A stretch of DNA of 64,000 nucleotides, from positions 185,333 to 249,332 of the forward strand of contig NZ_NAIA01000001.1 of assembly GCF_002192535.1 (NCBI RefSeq). The letters are read 5' to 3'. The notes below the pieces were generated by a model that had not been told where the DNA came from, did not search any database, and saw only the letters and a list, made by a program, of their open reading frames with translations. This document shows positions 19,121-29,573 of this stretch, piece by piece; the first letter of the stretch is position 1; each line of letters begins with the position of its first letter. Position numbers and translations under genes: made by a program. The DNA comes from Polynucleobacter hirudinilacicola. Its GTDB lineage: Bacteria; Pseudomonadota; Gammaproteobacteria; Burkholderiales; Burkholderiaceae.

Positions 19121-22009
19121 ATGAATAACGAAATTAAGATCCGCGGTGCCCGCACCCACAACCTGAAAAACATCAATCTAGATATCCCTAGAGAGAAACT
19201 GGTAGTCCTGACTGGCTTATCTGGATCAGGCAAAAGCTCCTTAGCTTTTGACACCCTGTATGCAGAAGGTCAACGTCGCTATGTAGAGTCTCTTTCTGCC
19301 TATGCCCGCCAGTTTTTGCAACTCATGGAAAAGCCAGACGTTGATACGATCGAAGGTCTATCGCCAGCAATCTCGATTGAGCAAAAAGCAACTAGCCACA
19401 ACCCACGCTCAACCGTAGGTACCGTTACTGAAATTCATGACTACCTACGTCTCTTATTTGCACGCGCAGGTACACCACATTGCCCAGACCATGATCTTCC
19501 ACTCGAGGCACAAAGTGTTTCTCAAATGGTCGATACCGTGCTGTCAATGCCAGAAGATACGAAGTTAATGATTCTTGCTCCTGTCGTGAGCGAGCGCAAA
19601 GGCGAATTCGTCGATCTCTTTCAAGACCTGCAGGCACAAGGCTTTGTACGCTTTCGAGTGCGCTCCGGCGGCGGTACCGCGAATGCCGCTAAAGCAGAAA
19701 TATTTGAAGTAGATCAACTACCAACGCTCAAGAAAAACGATAAGCATTCAATTGAAGTGGTAGTGGATCGCATTAAAGTGCGTCCCGATATTCAGCAACG
19801 TCTTGCAGAGTCATTTGAGACAGCGCTGCGCTTGGCGGATGGCAAAGCCATGATTGTCGATATGGGCACTAGCAAAGAAATGATTTTCTCAAGTAAATTT
19901 GCTTGCCCAGTTTGCTCATACTCCCTGCAGGAACTAGAGCCACGCCTCTTCTCATTTAACAACCCGATGGGCGCTTGCCCGTCTTGTGATGGTCTTGGAC
20001 ATCAATCCTTCTTTGACCCTAAACGCATCGTTGCTCACCCTGATTTATCACTGGCCTCAGGTGCTATCAAAGGTTGGGATCGCCGCAATCAGTTCTATTT
20101 CAAATTGCTGCAAACCCTTGCAAAACATGGCGGCTTTGATGTTGAGAAGCCATTTGAAACGCTTTCCAAGAAACAACAAGATCTTGTCTTATTGGGCTCT
20201 GGTGATGTGACCATTCCCTTTGAGTACATCAATGAACGCGGCAAAAATAGTATTCGTGAACATGCTTTTGAAGGCATCGTCGCAAACTTTGAACGTCGCT
20301 ATCGTGAAACTGACTCTATGACAGTGCGAGAAGAACTCTCACGCTATCAGAATGTACAAACCTGTCCTGAATGTAATGGCAGTCGCTTGCGTAAAGAGGC
20401 TCGCTTTGTCAAAGTGGGTGAGAAGAAACAATCTCGCGCGATTTATGAAATTAGTGCATTGCCATTAAAAGAAGCTAAAGAATATTTTGAAGCTCTCGAA
20501 CTTAAGGGTGCTAAGCGAGAAATCGCCGACAAAATTGTTAAAGAAATTAGTGCGCGCCTGCGCTTCTTGAACGATGTTGGACTTGACTACCTTTCTCTAG
20601 AGCGCAGCGCTGACACTCTTTCTGGTGGTGAGGCACAACGTATTCGCCTTGCAAGCCAGATTGGCTCTGGCTTAACCGGTGTTATGTACGTCTTAGATGA
20701 ACCTTCAATTGGACTGCATCAGCGCGATAACGATCGTTTAATTGGAACACTCAAGCACCTACGGGATTTAGGTAATAGTGTCTTAGTTGTTGAGCATGAC
20801 GAAGACATGATCCGCGCCTCTGACTGGGTAATTGATATCGGTCCTGGTGCAGGTGTACATGGTGGTGAGATTGTTGCTCAAGGAACCCCTGCAGAAGTAG
20901 AGGCAAATCCAAAGTCTTTAACTGGCGCCTATCTTGCTGGCCGTGAAGCGATTGCAGTTCCAGAGAAACGCATTCCGGTAAATGATCGATTTCTAGAAAT
21001 CATTGGTGCACGTGGTAATAATTTGCAATCAGTACACGCCAAGATTCCGGTAGGACTGCTTACTTGTGTCACAGGTGTTTCAGGTTCCGGTAAGTCCACC
21101 TTAATTAACGATACCCTGCATCATGCAGTTGCACAGCATCTCTATGGCTCTAATGCAGAGCCTGCAGCACATGACTCTATGAAGGGTCTAGAGCATTTCG
21201 ACAAAGTGATTAGTGTTGATCAATCACCGATCGGCAGAACACCGCGCTCTAATCCAGCCACCTACACGGGTCTATTTACTCCGATTAGAGAACTTTTTGC
21301 TGGTGTTCCGGCGGCACGTGAGAGAGGCTATGAAGCAGGTCGCTTCTCTTTTAACGTTAAGGGTGGTCGTTGCGACTCTTGTGAAGGTGATGGCGTACTC
21401 AAAGTAGAAATGCATTTCTTGCCAGATGTTTATGTGCCTTGCGATGTTTGTCACGGCAAACGTTATAACCGGGAAACTTTGGACATTCGCTACAAGGGCA
21501 AGAATATTCATGAAGTACTGTCGATGACTATCGAGCAAGCTCATGAATTCTTCGAAGCCGTTCCAGTTGTGAAGCGCAAACTGAAAACACTTCTTGATGT
21601 TGGTTTGGGCTATGTAAAACTTGGACAAAGCGCTACCACCCTATCCGGTGGTGAAGCACAACGCGTCAAACTTTCTCTTGAGCTCTCTAAGAGAGACACT
21701 GGCAGAACCCTTTATATCTTGGATGAACCAACGACTGGCTTACATTTCCACGATATTCAGTTATTACTGACTGTGATTCAAACTCTGAAGAAACAAGGTA
21801 ATACGATTGTCATCATTGAGCACAACCTAGATGTCATTAAGACTGCTGACTGGATTATTGATCTAGGCCCTAAGGGCGGTGCTGGGGGAGGCCAAATTAT
21901 TGCCACTGGAACTCCAGAGGATGTCGCCAAAAAAGAGGCTAGTTTTACCGGCCACTACTTGGCACCATTATTGACTCGCAAAACTGTTGTCGCTAAAAAG
22001 AAAAAGTAA
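19121..22009 (+). CDS. uvrA: UvrABC excinuclease subunit A
   Basis: This 962-residue protein matches UvrA (about 940 in E. coli), the damage-recognition ATPase of nucleotide excision repair. Two ABC ATPase modules are complete. The first has Walker [21 protein letters not shown], a zinc module (CPVC...CPSC) and signature [19 protein letters not shown]. The second has Walker [16 protein letters not shown], zinc ligands CDSC and CDVC, and signature [19 protein letters not shown]. The extra length lies partly in a Lys-rich C-terminus (VVAKKKK). It is transcribed divergently from the MFS gene and converges on the KefB-type antiporter gene. Confidence 0.99.
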   Translation: MNNEIKIRGARTHNLKNINLDIPREKLVVLTGLSGSGKSSLAFDTLYAEGQRRYVESLSAYARQFLQLMEKPDVDTIEGLSPAISIEQKATSHNPRSTVGTVTEIHDYLRLLFARAGTPHCPDHDLPLEAQSVSQMVDTVLSMPEDTKLMILAPVVSERKGEFVDLFQDLQAQGFVRFRVRSGGGTANAAKAEIFEVDQLPTLKKNDKHSIEVVVDRIKVRPDIQQRLAESFETALRLADGKAMIVDMGTSKEMIFSSKFACPVCSYSLQELEPRLFSFNNPMGACPSCDGLGHQSFFDPKRIVAHPDLSLASGAIKGWDRRNQFYFKLLQTLAKHGGFDVEKPFETLSKKQQDLVLLGSGDVTIPFEYINERGKNSIREHAFEGIVANFERRYRETDSMTVREELSRYQNVQTCPECNGSRLRKEARFVKVGEKKQSRAIYEISALPLKEAKEYFEALELKGAKREIADKIVKEISARLRFLNDVGLDYLSLERSADTLSGGEAQRIRLASQIGSGLTGVMYVLDEPSIGLHQRDNDRLIGTLKHLRDLGNSVLVVEHDEDMIRASDWVIDIGPGAGVHGGEIVAQGTPAEVEANPKSLTGAYLAGREAIAVPEKRIPVNDRFLEIIGARGNNLQSVHAKIPVGLLTCVTGVSGSGKSTLINDTLHHAVAQHLYGSNAEPAAHDSMKGLEHFDKVISVDQSPIGRTPRSNPATYTGLFTPIRELFAGVPAARERGYEAGRFSFNVKGGRCDSCEGDGVLKVEMHFLPDVYVPCDVCHGKRYNRETLDIRYKGKNIHEVLSMTIEQAHEFFEAVPVVKRKLKTLLDVGLGYVKLGQSATTLSGGEAQRVKLSLELSKRDTGRTLYILDEPTTGLHFHDIQLLLTVIQTLKKQGNTIVIIEHNLDVIKTADWIIDLGPKGGAGGGQIIATGTPEDVAKKEASFTGHYLAPLLTRKTVVAKKKK

Positions 22010-22034
22010 GCTTAATAGAGGTGGCTGATTAATC

Positions 22035-24017
22035 TCAGAGTAGTTTGGCTTCTGCTAAATCAGTTGCTTCTGAATTACCTGAGACCACCAAAATATCGTT
22101 TGCCTCAAGTCTTAACTCAGGGCTTAGCGGCAATTTCACATAATCAGAATTTACCTCTTTGCGACGCACAGCTTGAACGCTTACGCCCTCATTCTCAAGA
22201 GCGAGTTCACCTAAGGTTTTGCCTACCGCCTGGGAGTGCGGTAGCAAAGTAATCGAATGTAAGCGCCAGGACTCATTAGACCCAAAATCATCATCAGCCG
22301 AGCCTCGGAAATATCCTCTTAACAGGCTATAACGCTCTTCACGTGCGGTAGTAATTCTTCGAACGACTTTGCGCATTGGCACACCCATAATTAGCAATAC
22401 ATGGGAGGCAATCATCAGGCTACCCTCAATGAGCTCAGGAATCACCTCGGTGGCCCCTGCAGCCTGTAATTTTGCAATATCGGCATCATCTCTTGTGCGG
22501 ACCAGAACTGTCATTCCTGGACGCAACTGTTCAACCAGTCTCAACACCCGCAAACTCGCGGCAGTATCAGCATAAGTAATCACAACCGCTTTTGCTCTAG
22601 AGAGACCCGCAGCAATCAAATAGTTCTCACGACTAGCATCGCCATACACAACGTTATCACCAGCTGCAGCAGCCTCTTTCACTCGATCAGGATCCAAATC
22701 CAAAGCAATATAAGGAATCTTCTCTTGGTCGAGCATGCGCGCCAAACTTTGACCTGAACGGCCAAATCCGCAAATCACTACATGGTTTTCATTGCGCACA
22801 CTCTTAGCTGCAACACGCGTCAAAGCCAATGATTGTAATAACCATTCATTACTAGAGAAGCGCATTGCAATGCGATCACTGTACTCAATTAAGAAAGGTG
22901 CACAGAACATGGAAATGAGCATTGCCGCTAATACTGCTTGACTTAAGATTGGATCAATTAAATCTAGACCATCAATTTGGGTGAGCAAAACAAAACCAAA
23001 TTCACCGGCTTGAGCCAAACACAGTCCTGTTCTAATCGAGATACCAAGGCTTGATCCAAAGGCCTTAGAGAGCAAAGTGATTAAGCAAAATTTAAACACT
23101 AAAGGGCCAATGAGTAATGCCAAAACAAGTAACCACTGCTCTTGAATGACATTGAAATCCAGGAGCATGCCAATCGTTATAAAGAACAGGCCAAGTAAAA
23201 CATCGCGGAAAGGTTTGACGTCCTCTTCCACCTGATGACGATAGGGTGTTTCAGAAATCAACATGCCTGCCAAGAATGCGCCGAGCGCCAAAGATAATCC
23301 AAAGTGCTCAGTCAGTCCTGCCATACCCAAGACAATTAACAAAAGGTTGAGCATGAATAATTCTTGGGAACGTAACTTAGCCACCAACTTAAACCAGTGA
23401 CTCATAAGCGATTGGCCGATAAAGAAAATCAGCACTAATGCAATCGTGATCTTGATGGATGCAGCAGTTAATGCAACAAATAAGTCTGTAGGATTTTTTC
23501 CAAGTGATGGCAGTAGGATTAATAAGAAGACGACTGCTAAATCTTGGAATAACAAAATACCAACGACATTCCGACCATGCTCTGTCTCCAGTTCTGCACG
23601 ATCAGAAATCAATTTAGTCACGATCGCGGTTGAGGACATTGCCAATGCACCACCCAAAGCAATCGCAGCATGCCACGAAATGGGATAAATCCAATTCATC
23701 AGAAGGCTAGCTGGAACTGCCAAGAGCATGGTGAGAATCACTTGGCTGCCACCGAGACCAAATACGATCTTGCGCATTGCCCTCAGCTTATTGAGGTTAA
23801 ATTCCAGGCCAATCGAGAACATTAAGAAAACCACCCCAAATTCAGCCAAATACTTCACTGTGGCTGAATCGCTCGCTAGACCTAGGGCATGGGGCCCAAT
23901 CAGGACGCCAATGGCTAAATAGCCCAAAATAGGGGGTAAGCCAAAATAGCGGAAAATAACCACTCCGGCCACACCAGAGGCTAAGAGAATGAGAGTTAAC
24001 TGAAGGACTGACGGCAT
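22035..24017 (-). CDS. KefB-type CPA2 monovalent cation:proton antiporter
   Basis: The 660-residue protein has an N-terminal CPA2 transporter of about 12 helices (residues 1-390), including GYLAIGVLIGPHALGL and VFLMFSIGLEFNLNKL. A cytoplasmic TrkA-N nucleotide-binding domain follows (VVICGFGRSGQSLARML, residues about 410-530, then GDNVVYGDASRENYL). A TrkA-C domain ends the protein. It is related to KefB/KefC potassium efflux systems and YbaL. Glutathione gating is plausible but not shown; the gshA-gshB genes in this window are some 38 kb away. Its start codon lies only 11 bp from the divergent kdsD start. Confidence 0.92.
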   Translation of the reverse strand: MPSVLQLTLILLASGVAGVVIFRYFGLPPILGYLAIGVLIGPHALGLASDSATVKYLAEFGVVFLMFSIGLEFNLNKLRAMRKIVFGLGGSQVILTMLLAVPASLLMNWIYPISWHAAIALGGALAMSSTAIVTKLISDRAELETEHGRNVVGILLFQDLAVVFLLILLPSLGKNPTDLFVALTAASIKITIALVLIFFIGQSLMSHWFKLVAKLRSQELFMLNLLLIVLGMAGLTEHFGLSLALGAFLAGMLISETPYRHQVEEDVKPFRDVLLGLFFITIGMLLDFNVIQEQWLLVLALLIGPLVFKFCLITLLSKAFGSSLGISIRTGLCLAQAGEFGFVLLTQIDGLDLIDPILSQAVLAAMLISMFCAPFLIEYSDRIAMRFSSNEWLLQSLALTRVAAKSVRNENHVVICGFGRSGQSLARMLDQEKIPYIALDLDPDRVKEAAAAGDNVVYGDASRENYLIAAGLSRAKAVVITYADTAASLRVLRLVEQLRPGMTVLVRTRDDADIAKLQAAGATEVIPELIEGSLMIASHVLLIMGVPMRKVVRRITTAREERYSLLRGYFRGSADDDFGSNESWRLHSITLLPHSQAVGKTLGELALENEGVSVQAVRRKEVNSDYVKLPLSPELRLEANDILVVSGNSEATDLAEAKLL

Positions 24018-24028
24018 ATACTTACTCG

Positions 24029-25021
24029 ATGATAGCTAAGACTCGTGAACGAACCCTAAAGCTTGCGCGCGACACCCTCACTATTGAGGCTGCTGCACTG
24101 CAAACGATGCGCGACCGCCTTGAAGGCGCTAATGCTGATGCCTTAGTCCTTGCGGTTGATCTACTGCATGGCTGTAAAGGCAGAATCGTGGTTTCTGGAA
24201 TCGGTAAATCAGGTCACATTGCCCGCAAAATTGCAGCTACCTTTGCCTCCACTGGTTCCCCTGCTTTTTTTGTCCACCCAGCTGAAGCCAGCCACGGTGA
24301 TTTGGGAATGGTGACCAGAGATGATGTTTTTGTAGCCCTCTCCAATTCGGGTGAGACTGATGAGCTATTGACCATTGTACCAATCGTCAAGCGCACAGGC
24401 GCAAAACTGATTGCCTTAACTGGTGCACCAAATTCCTCTCTTGCGAAGTTGGCAGATGCGCACCTCGACACTAGCGTTGAAAAAGAAGCTTGCCCACTCA
24501 ATCTTGCTCCAACATCTAGTACTACTGCTGCGTTAGCTATGGGCGATGCATTAGCAGTTGCCTTATTAGATGCACGAGGTTTTGAAGCGGAAGATTTCAT
24601 TCGCTCACATCCGGGTGGCAGGCTTGGTCGCAAACAACTCATGCATGTGAGTGAAGTAATGCGTAGCTTTGATGACACGCCTAAGATTTCTGTTGAAGCT
24701 TCTTTACAAGCTGCCTTACTTGAGATGACTGCCAAACGCATGGGTATGGTAGTTGTCTTAGACAAAGATAAAAAAGTATTTGGCATTTTGACTGATGGCG
24801 ATCTCCGTCGCCTGCTCGAAAAGAAAACTAACCTGGATAGTATTACCCTAAAGGATGCCACCACACCTGGCCCGCGCACCATCCCAGCCACACTGCTTGC
24901 AGAAGAAGCTATTGAGATGATGGAAAAACATCGCATCAATCATTTAGTGGTGACTGATAGCCATGGTCAACTATTAGGCGCACTCAACCTGCATGATTTA
25001 TTTGCAGCAAAAGTTATTTAA
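24029..25021 (+). CDS. kdsD: Arabinose-5-phosphate isomerase (KpsF/GutQ family)
   Basis: The 330-residue enzyme converts ribulose-5-phosphate to arabinose-5-phosphate, the first committed step of KDO synthesis. A SIS sugar-isomerase domain covers about 40-170 (VVSGIGKSGHIARKIAATFA, SNSGETDELLTIVP, CPLNLAPTSSTTAALAMGDA). Two CBS domains follow from about 205 to 328. It heads a plus-strand run kdsD-kdsC-lptC-lptA-lptB. The ATG at 24029 has no visible Shine-Dalgarno and lies 11 bp from the divergent antiporter start, so it may be leaderless or start elsewhere; the next in-frame Met is residue 27. Confidence 0.95.
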   Translation: MIAKTRERTLKLARDTLTIEAAALQTMRDRLEGANADALVLAVDLLHGCKGRIVVSGIGKSGHIARKIAATFASTGSPAFFVHPAEASHGDLGMVTRDDVFVALSNSGETDELLTIVPIVKRTGAKLIALTGAPNSSLAKLADAHLDTSVEKEACPLNLAPTSSTTAALAMGDALAVALLDARGFEAEDFIRSHPGGRLGRKQLMHVSEVMRSFDDTPKISVEASLQAALLEMTAKRMGMVVVLDKDKKVFGILTDGDLRRLLEKKTNLDSITLKDATTPGPRTIPATLLAEEAIEMMEKHRINHLVVTDSHGQLLGALNLHDLFAAKVI

Positions 25022-25042
25022 TTCTTTATCTCATTTAATTTC

Positions 25043-25615
25043 ATGCCTAGCGCTTTTAATCCGCACAACACCAATCCTCTGACTGAGTATCCACAAGCCT
25101 GGGAACGCGCAAGCAAGGTCAAGCTGTTGGTTTTAGATGTCGATGGTGTTTTAACCAATGGCCAAGTATGGATTGGAAGTGACGGCAAAGAGTCGCTCAA
25201 AGCATTTGATATTCAAGATGGTTTAGGAATTAAATTACTAGAGCAATGCGGAATACTGACTGCCATCATTACCGGCAGAAATTCCAAAATGGTATTAGCG
25301 CGTTGCGAAGAGTTGGGTATCAAACATGTACATATGGGCGTAGAAAACAAAGCCATTGCCCTTGATCAGGTTGTTAAATCATTAGGCCTTTCCCCATCAG
25401 ATTGCGCCGTCATGGGCGATGACTGGCCAGATTTACAAATGATGAAAAATGCTGGCTTCAAGATTTGTCCTGCACAAGGCCATGAAGCGGTGAAAGAATA
25501 TGCGCATTTTGTAACCAATAATCTCGGGGGTAATAGCGCTGTTCGAGAGGTATGCGATCTCATTCTGAAGGCGCAAAACCGCTACGAAGAACTACTTAAT
25601 AAAGCCCGCAACTAA
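25043..25615 (+). CDS. kdsC: 3-deoxy-D-manno-octulosonate 8-phosphate phosphatase
   Basis: The 190-residue HAD-family phosphatase removes phosphate from KDO-8-P. HAD motif I is LLVLDVDGVLTNG, motif II is AIITGRNS, and the later catalytic block is AVMGDDWPDLQMMKNAG. This is the short, cap-less tetrameric form typical of KdsC. It sits 21 bp after kdsD and 3 bp before lptC, consistent with one LPS-core operon. Confidence 0.97.
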   Translation: MPSAFNPHNTNPLTEYPQAWERASKVKLLVLDVDGVLTNGQVWIGSDGKESLKAFDIQDGLGIKLLEQCGILTAIITGRNSKMVLARCEELGIKHVHMGVENKAIALDQVVKSLGLSPSDCAVMGDDWPDLQMMKNAGFKICPAQGHEAVKEYAHFVTNNLGGNSAVREVCDLILKAQNRYEELLNKARN

Positions 25616-25618
25616 GTA

Positions 25619-26260
25619 ATGCAATTAAATCCTCAAACAATCAAGCTTGGTATTGGGCGCACGCTATTGCGACTCATGCCATTGATTCTGATGGGCGCCC
25701 TCACTCTGGCGACCTTTTGGTTGGTCCGAAAAAATACCCCACCAGAAAAACCTACACTTGAGCGCGTAAGACTGCATGAGCCCGATTACATCATCAATGA
25801 TGGCGCTCTGTCTGCATTAAATGAGCTTGGTAATACTAAGTATCGAATCTTGGGTAAAAAAGTAACGCACTATGACGATGATGCTTCGATTGATATTCTG
25901 GCCCCTCGCCTGCGACTCTTTCAACCGAATAAAGCGCCTGTAACTGTTAAAGCGGATACCGGCCACCTTGATGGCGATCTGACTATTTTGGATCTCATTG
26001 ATAACGCATCTATCTTTCGACCAGCGCAAGCTGCAACAGCCGTCGAGCCTGCATCGCCCCGAATGCTGGCATCTTCAAGCTATTTCAAGGTGCTGATTAA
26101 TGATGACATTATCGAGACCAATAGACCCATTACGCTTGAGCAAGGCATGTCTGTGATGCACTCTACTGAAGGTGGGATATTTAATAATATTGAGCAAAGT
26201 ATGACTCTCTCTGGTCAAGTTAAAGGACGCATTGAACGAGCCCCGCGAGGAAATCAGTAA
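25619..26260 (+). CDS. lptC: LPS export ABC transporter periplasmic protein LptC
   Basis: The 213-residue protein has one N-terminal transmembrane anchor (about 14-33, LRLMPLILMGALTLATFWLV) and a periplasmic beta-jellyroll. Recognisable parts are the YIINDGALSALNELGNTKYR and YDDDASIDILAPRLRLFQ blocks. LptC takes LPS from the LptBFG transporter and passes it to LptA. The stop abuts the lptA ATG (TAA then ATG), so translation is probably coupled. LptF and LptG are not in this window. Confidence 0.93.
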   Translation: MQLNPQTIKLGIGRTLLRLMPLILMGALTLATFWLVRKNTPPEKPTLERVRLHEPDYIINDGALSALNELGNTKYRILGKKVTHYDDDASIDILAPRLRLFQPNKAPVTVKADTGHLDGDLTILDLIDNASIFRPAQAATAVEPASPRMLASSSYFKVLINDDIIETNRPITLEQGMSVMHSTEGGIFNNIEQSMTLSGQVKGRIERAPRGNQ

Positions 26261-26821
26261 ATGAACGCACGTGCTCTTTACTCAACTACCTTGGTAGTTT
26301 TACTTAGCCTAGGTCTAATGGGATTTGTCCAAGCAGAAAAAGCAGATCAAGATAAACCCATCATTCTTGAAGCAGAAAAAGTATCTGTAAATGATGTCAA
26401 ACAAATCTATGATCTCAATGGTCAGGTGCTGCTGATTAAAGGGAGCATGCTGGTAACTGGTGAGGATGGCCGCATTCAGATGGACCCCGAAGGTTATGAG
26501 TTTATTGATGTCAAAGGCACCCCTGAAAAGACTGCTAGCTTTAGACAACGTCGTGAAGGACCCGCAGATGAGTTTATGCAAGGAGTTGCAACTCAGGTTA
26601 TCTACAACGCTAAAACTGAAGTGCTTACCCTGACAGGCAACGCTGACCTTAAGCGCTTACTCAATATGCAAATGCTTGATCAACTGCGAGGCTGGAAAAT
26701 TGAGTATGACGATATAAAGCAGTACTATCGGGTTACACCCCCACCAGATGCAAAGCCGGAGGATCTGCCTTTAGCTAGAGCAATCCTTTCACCAAGACGA
26801 AAAGCTACATTAGAGAAATGA
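26261..26821 (+). CDS. lptA: LPS transport periplasmic bridge protein LptA
   Basis: The 186-residue protein has a signal peptide (residues 1-25, cleavage near VQAEK) and an OstA-like beta-jellyroll ([20 protein letters not shown], then [18 protein letters not shown]). LptA polymers carry LPS across the periplasm to LptDE. Its last four bases overlap the lptB start (ATGA), and it follows lptC directly. Confidence 0.94.
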   Translation: MNARALYSTTLVVLLSLGLMGFVQAEKADQDKPIILEAEKVSVNDVKQIYDLNGQVLLIKGSMLVTGEDGRIQMDPEGYEFIDVKGTPEKTASFRQRREGPADEFMQGVATQVIYNAKTEVLTLTGNADLKRLLNMQMLDQLRGWKIEYDDIKQYYRVTPPPDAKPEDLPLARAILSPRRKATLEK

Positions 26822-27585
26822 CAACGGATTTAGCGCAAACCAATAACTCAGCAACTCTGAGTGCACACCACCTACAAAAACGTTACGGCTCGCGGACGGT
26901 AGTTCGCGATGTTTCTGTAGAAGTAAAGTCCGGTGAAGTAGTTGGCTTGCTTGGACCCAATGGAGCCGGTAAAACAACTTCGTTTTACATGATTGTTGGG
27001 CTAGTGCCGCTTGATGGTGGCAATATTGTTTTGGATGGGGCAGACATCACTCATTTACCTATTCATGAACGTGCTCGTATGGGCTTGTCTTATCTGCCGC
27101 AAGAAGCTTCAGTCTTCAGAAAACTGAATGTTGCTGAGAATATCCAAGCAGTGCTTGAACTTCAGGTGCAAGGTGGCAAGCCACTCACTAAAGCTGAAAT
27201 TGCAAAACGCCTTGATGAACTCTTGGGCGAGTTACAAATTAGCCATCTTCGCAATAACCCAGCCCTTTCACTTTCAGGTGGTGAACGCCGCAGGGTTGAG
27301 ATAGCTAGAGCCCTGGCTACCCAACCTAAATTCATCTTGTTGGATGAGCCATTTGCTGGTGTTGACCCTATTGCTGTTGGGGAAATTCAGCGTATTGTGC
27401 GCTTTTTGAGAGACCGCCAAATCGGGGTTCTCATTACAGACCACAACGTTCGGGAAACCCTTGGTATTTGTGACCATGCCTACATTATTAGCGAAGGTAG
27501 CGTTCTGGCTGAAGGTAAGCCTGACCAAATCATCCAAAACGACGCCGTTCGTAGAGTCTATCTAGGCGAAAACTTCAGGATGTAA
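26818..27585 (+). CDS. lptB: LPS export ABC transporter ATP-binding protein LptB
   Basis: The 255-residue ATPase powers LPS extraction from the inner membrane. Walker A is [20 protein letters not shown], the ABC signature is [16 protein letters not shown], Walker B is [16 protein letters not shown], and the switch is [11 protein letters not shown]. The protein has about 15 extra N-terminal residues compared with E. coli LptB (241). It overlaps lptA by four bases. In many proteobacteria rpoN follows; here the next gene is hpf. Confidence 0.98.
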   Translation: MTTDLAQTNNSATLSAHHLQKRYGSRTVVRDVSVEVKSGEVVGLLGPNGAGKTTSFYMIVGLVPLDGGNIVLDGADITHLPIHERARMGLSYLPQEASVFRKLNVAENIQAVLELQVQGGKPLTKAEIAKRLDELLGELQISHLRNNPALSLSGGERRRVEIARALATQPKFILLDEPFAGVDPIAVGEIQRIVRFLRDRQIGVLITDHNVRETLGICDHAYIISEGSVLAEGKPDQIIQNDAVRRVYLGENFRM

Positions 27586-27591
27586 GCTGGG

Positions 27592-27609
27592 CGGCCTTCC
27601 GGGCCGTTT
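27592..27609 (+). terminator. Possible terminator after lptB
   Basis: CGGCC (27592-27596) can pair with GGCCG (27602-27606) around a five-base loop, followed by TTTAATTAAT. The stem is short and the T-run broken, so termination may be partial. Confidence 0.45.
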
Positions 27610-27762
27610 AATTAATAAAAATGTCTTCCCCTCTTGGTTTTCCGCAAATTCGCTGATACGCTGGAGGTTCATGAAGGTCCTTTCCAAAAATACTGCTCAA
27701 ACGATTTCAGGGGCTTGCTGCGCACCCCAGGCATGATCATGCGCACGCGTATATAAGAGGAG
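27610..27762. other. Gap between lptB and hpf where rpoN would be expected
   Basis: No part of a sigma-54 gene can be read here in any frame. The stretch holds a possible 21-codon ORF at 27671-27736 preceded by GGAGG (three-base spacing) and a 12-bp palindrome GCATGATCATGC at 27731-27742. Neither has a recognisable function. Confidence 0.5.
27756..27762 (+). promoter_or_regulatory. Shine-Dalgarno site deciding the hpf start
   Basis: AGAGGAG directly abuts the first ATG (27763) but is six bases from the second (27769), so the second ATG is the functional start. Confidence 0.7.
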
Positions 27763-27768
27763 ATGCTG

Positions 27769-28092
27769 ATGAATTTGAAAATTAATAGCCGCCATCTGGA
27801 AGTAACCCCAGCCATGCGCACACACCTAGAAGCTGGAATGGCCAAAATTCGCAAGCACTTTGACCACGTAATAGATGCCTCCGCCTTTCTGATAGTGGAT
27901 AACGCCAAAGAAAAGGAACTTCGTCAGAGCGCCGAAATTACTATTCACCTTAAAGGCAAGGATTTATTTGCTGAAGCCCACAATGCCGACCTCTATCACG
28001 CCATGGACGCCGTAGTCGATAAGCTAGAGCGTCAAGTTGTCAAACACAAAGAAAAGATCCAGGATCATCATCACGACAAGCGATTTGAGTAA
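27769..28092 (+). CDS. hpf: Ribosome hibernation promoting factor HPF/YfiA family
   Basis: The 107-residue protein (start chosen at 27769, MNLKINSRHLEVTP) is a short-type ribosome-associated inhibitor. Typical blocks are TPAMRTHLEAGMAKIRKHFD, QSAEITIHLKGKDLFAEA and DLYHAMDAVVDKLERQVVKH, ending in a His/Asp-rich tail. The family binds 30S subunits in slow growth and aids 70S or 100S dimer formation. It precedes ptsN with a 33-bp gap, the order usual for the rpoN-hpf-ptsN cluster, though rpoN is missing. Confidence 0.95.
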   Translation: MNLKINSRHLEVTPAMRTHLEAGMAKIRKHFDHVIDASAFLIVDNAKEKELRQSAEITIHLKGKDLFAEAHNADLYHAMDAVVDKLERQVVKHKEKIQDHHHDKRFE

Positions 28093-28125
28093 TCCCTTTT
28101 GTCAGGACACCTATAATCAACTCCA

Positions 28126-28587
28126 ATGAATGCCCTGACTAATCTTTTTACCCCTGACTGCATTGCATTAGATAACCCTGCTACCAGCAGAGCTGATGCA
28201 TTTGCAGCGGCCGGGGAACTCTTCTGCAAAAAAGTAGATATCGATGCAGCTTCCGTAGTGGGGTTCCTAAATGCACGTGAAGATTTAGGATCCACCGCAC
28301 TTGGTGCAGGCGTTGCAATTCCACATGGCCGCGTTAAGGGTCTTAAGCAGCCATGCGCTGCTTTCATCAAACTTAAAAATCCGATTGAGTTTGCGGCGCC
28401 TGATGGTGAGCCAGTATCGATTCTCATTTTTTTACTAGTTCCTGAAAAAGCCACTCAACAACATTTAGAGATTCTTTCTTCTATTGCACAACTGTTATCT
28501 GATACTGATACTCGTCAATTTCTATCCTCCGCAAGTGATCCGGTAAAAGTATGTGAACTATTACAACAGTGGGACGCAACGAAATGA
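28126..28587 (+). CDS. ptsN: Nitrogen-PTS phosphocarrier EIIA(Ntr)
   Basis: The 153-residue EIIA-Ntr has the phospho-acceptor histidine H67 in [14 protein letters not shown], as in the family (H73 in E. coli). Other markers are [13 protein letters not shown] and [22 protein letters not shown]. It is a regulatory, not sugar-transporting, PTS component that tunes potassium and other processes by its phosphorylation state. The stop overlaps the hprK start as ATGA. General PTS enzymes (ptsI, ptsH) are encoded at 59.9-61.9 kb. Confidence 0.96.
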   Translation: MNALTNLFTPDCIALDNPATSRADAFAAAGELFCKKVDIDAASVVGFLNAREDLGSTALGAGVAIPHGRVKGLKQPCAAFIKLKNPIEFAAPDGEPVSILIFLLVPEKATQQHLEILSSIAQLLSDTDTRQFLSSASDPVKVCELLQQWDATK

Positions 28588-29570
28588 CACAGCCTTTGCT
28601 GCTCGAGGGAGTGACTGCACAGCAGATTTTTGATGACAATGTTTCAGATCTCAAGCTTTCCTGGATCGGTGGACTTGAAGGTGCAGATCGCACCTTCCCG
28701 AGCGAAGCAGTAAAAGCAGCTGCAGCCACCTCGGACTTGGTAGGCCACTTAAATCTGATTCACCCAAGCCGTATTCAGATTTTTGGTGAGCAGGAGGTTG
28801 ACTATCATGCAGCGCTAGAGCCCAAACAAAAACAAGAGCAAATCGCCAGCCTTATCTCCAAGACACCTCCTTGCGTGATCGTAGCCGACGGTAAAGCAGT
28901 AGATGCGGACTTACAGCTGTTTTGCCAACGCTCTTCAACCCCTTTATTTACAACTCATATTTCAGCAGCTGAGGTAATTGATCACCTGCGCACCTACCTC
29001 ACCAAAATTGGCGCACCCCAAATCACTATGCATGGTGTCTTTATGGACATCTTAGGATTGGGTGTATTGCTGACCGGGGATTCAGGTTTAGGTAAAAGTG
29101 AATTGGGCTTGGAGCTGATTTCTCGTGGCCATGGTTTAGTGGCGGATGATGCTGTTGACTTCGCACGACTAGGGCCAGACTACATTGAAGGCCGCTGCCC
29201 GGTCATCTTGCGTAACTTGCTTGAGGTCCGTGGCTTAGGCTTATTGGATATTCGCACCATCTTTGGTGAAACTGCAGTACGTCGTAAGCTAAAACTCCGC
29301 CTGATTGTTCAACTGGTTCGCAGAACTGATGGGGAGTTTGAAAGACTACCTCTAGAAACTCAACACATCGATGTATTGGGCATTCCTGTTCGTACTGTAA
29401 AAATTCAAGTGGCCGCAGGACGTAACTTAGCAGTACTAGTTGAGGCTGCTGTACGCAACACGATCTTACAATTGCGCGGTATCGATACCTTAAAGGAATT
29501 TATTGAGCGTCAGCGTATGCAAATGAATGCTGAATCAGATTCCATTAAATCTCAAGGGCGCTTGCTCTAA
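28584..29570 (+). CDS. hprK: HPr kinase/phosphorylase
   Basis: The start at 28584 (MTQPLLLEG), coupled to ptsN by ATGA, gives 328 residues; an ATG five codons earlier is less likely. The Walker A-type loop is [18 protein letters not shown], and the signature [16 protein letters not shown] follows. HPrK phosphorylates or dephosphorylates HPr on Ser46, which is present in the ptsH product of this window. In proteobacteria it often sits with ptsN and rapZ, as here, and is thought to feed regulatory functions rather than catabolite repression. Confidence 0.97.
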   Translation: MTQPLLLEGVTAQQIFDDNVSDLKLSWIGGLEGADRTFPSEAVKAAAATSDLVGHLNLIHPSRIQIFGEQEVDYHAALEPKQKQEQIASLISKTPPCVIVADGKAVDADLQLFCQRSSTPLFTTHISAAEVIDHLRTYLTKIGAPQITMHGVFMDILGLGVLLTGDSGLGKSELGLELISRGHGLVADDAVDFARLGPDYIEGRCPVILRNLLEVRGLGLLDIRTIFGETAVRRKLKLRLIVQLVRRTDGEFERLPLETQHIDVLGIPVRTVKIQVAAGRNLAVLVEAAVRNTILQLRGIDTLKEFIERQRMQMNAESDSIKSQGRLL

Positions 29571-29573
29571 GCT

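Noticed and set aside
24214..24939. 241-codon minus-strand frame opposite kdsD
   Set aside because: Long and low-complexity Ser/Ala/Arg-rich, as expected for antisense of a SIS/CBS gene; kdsD has clear motifs.
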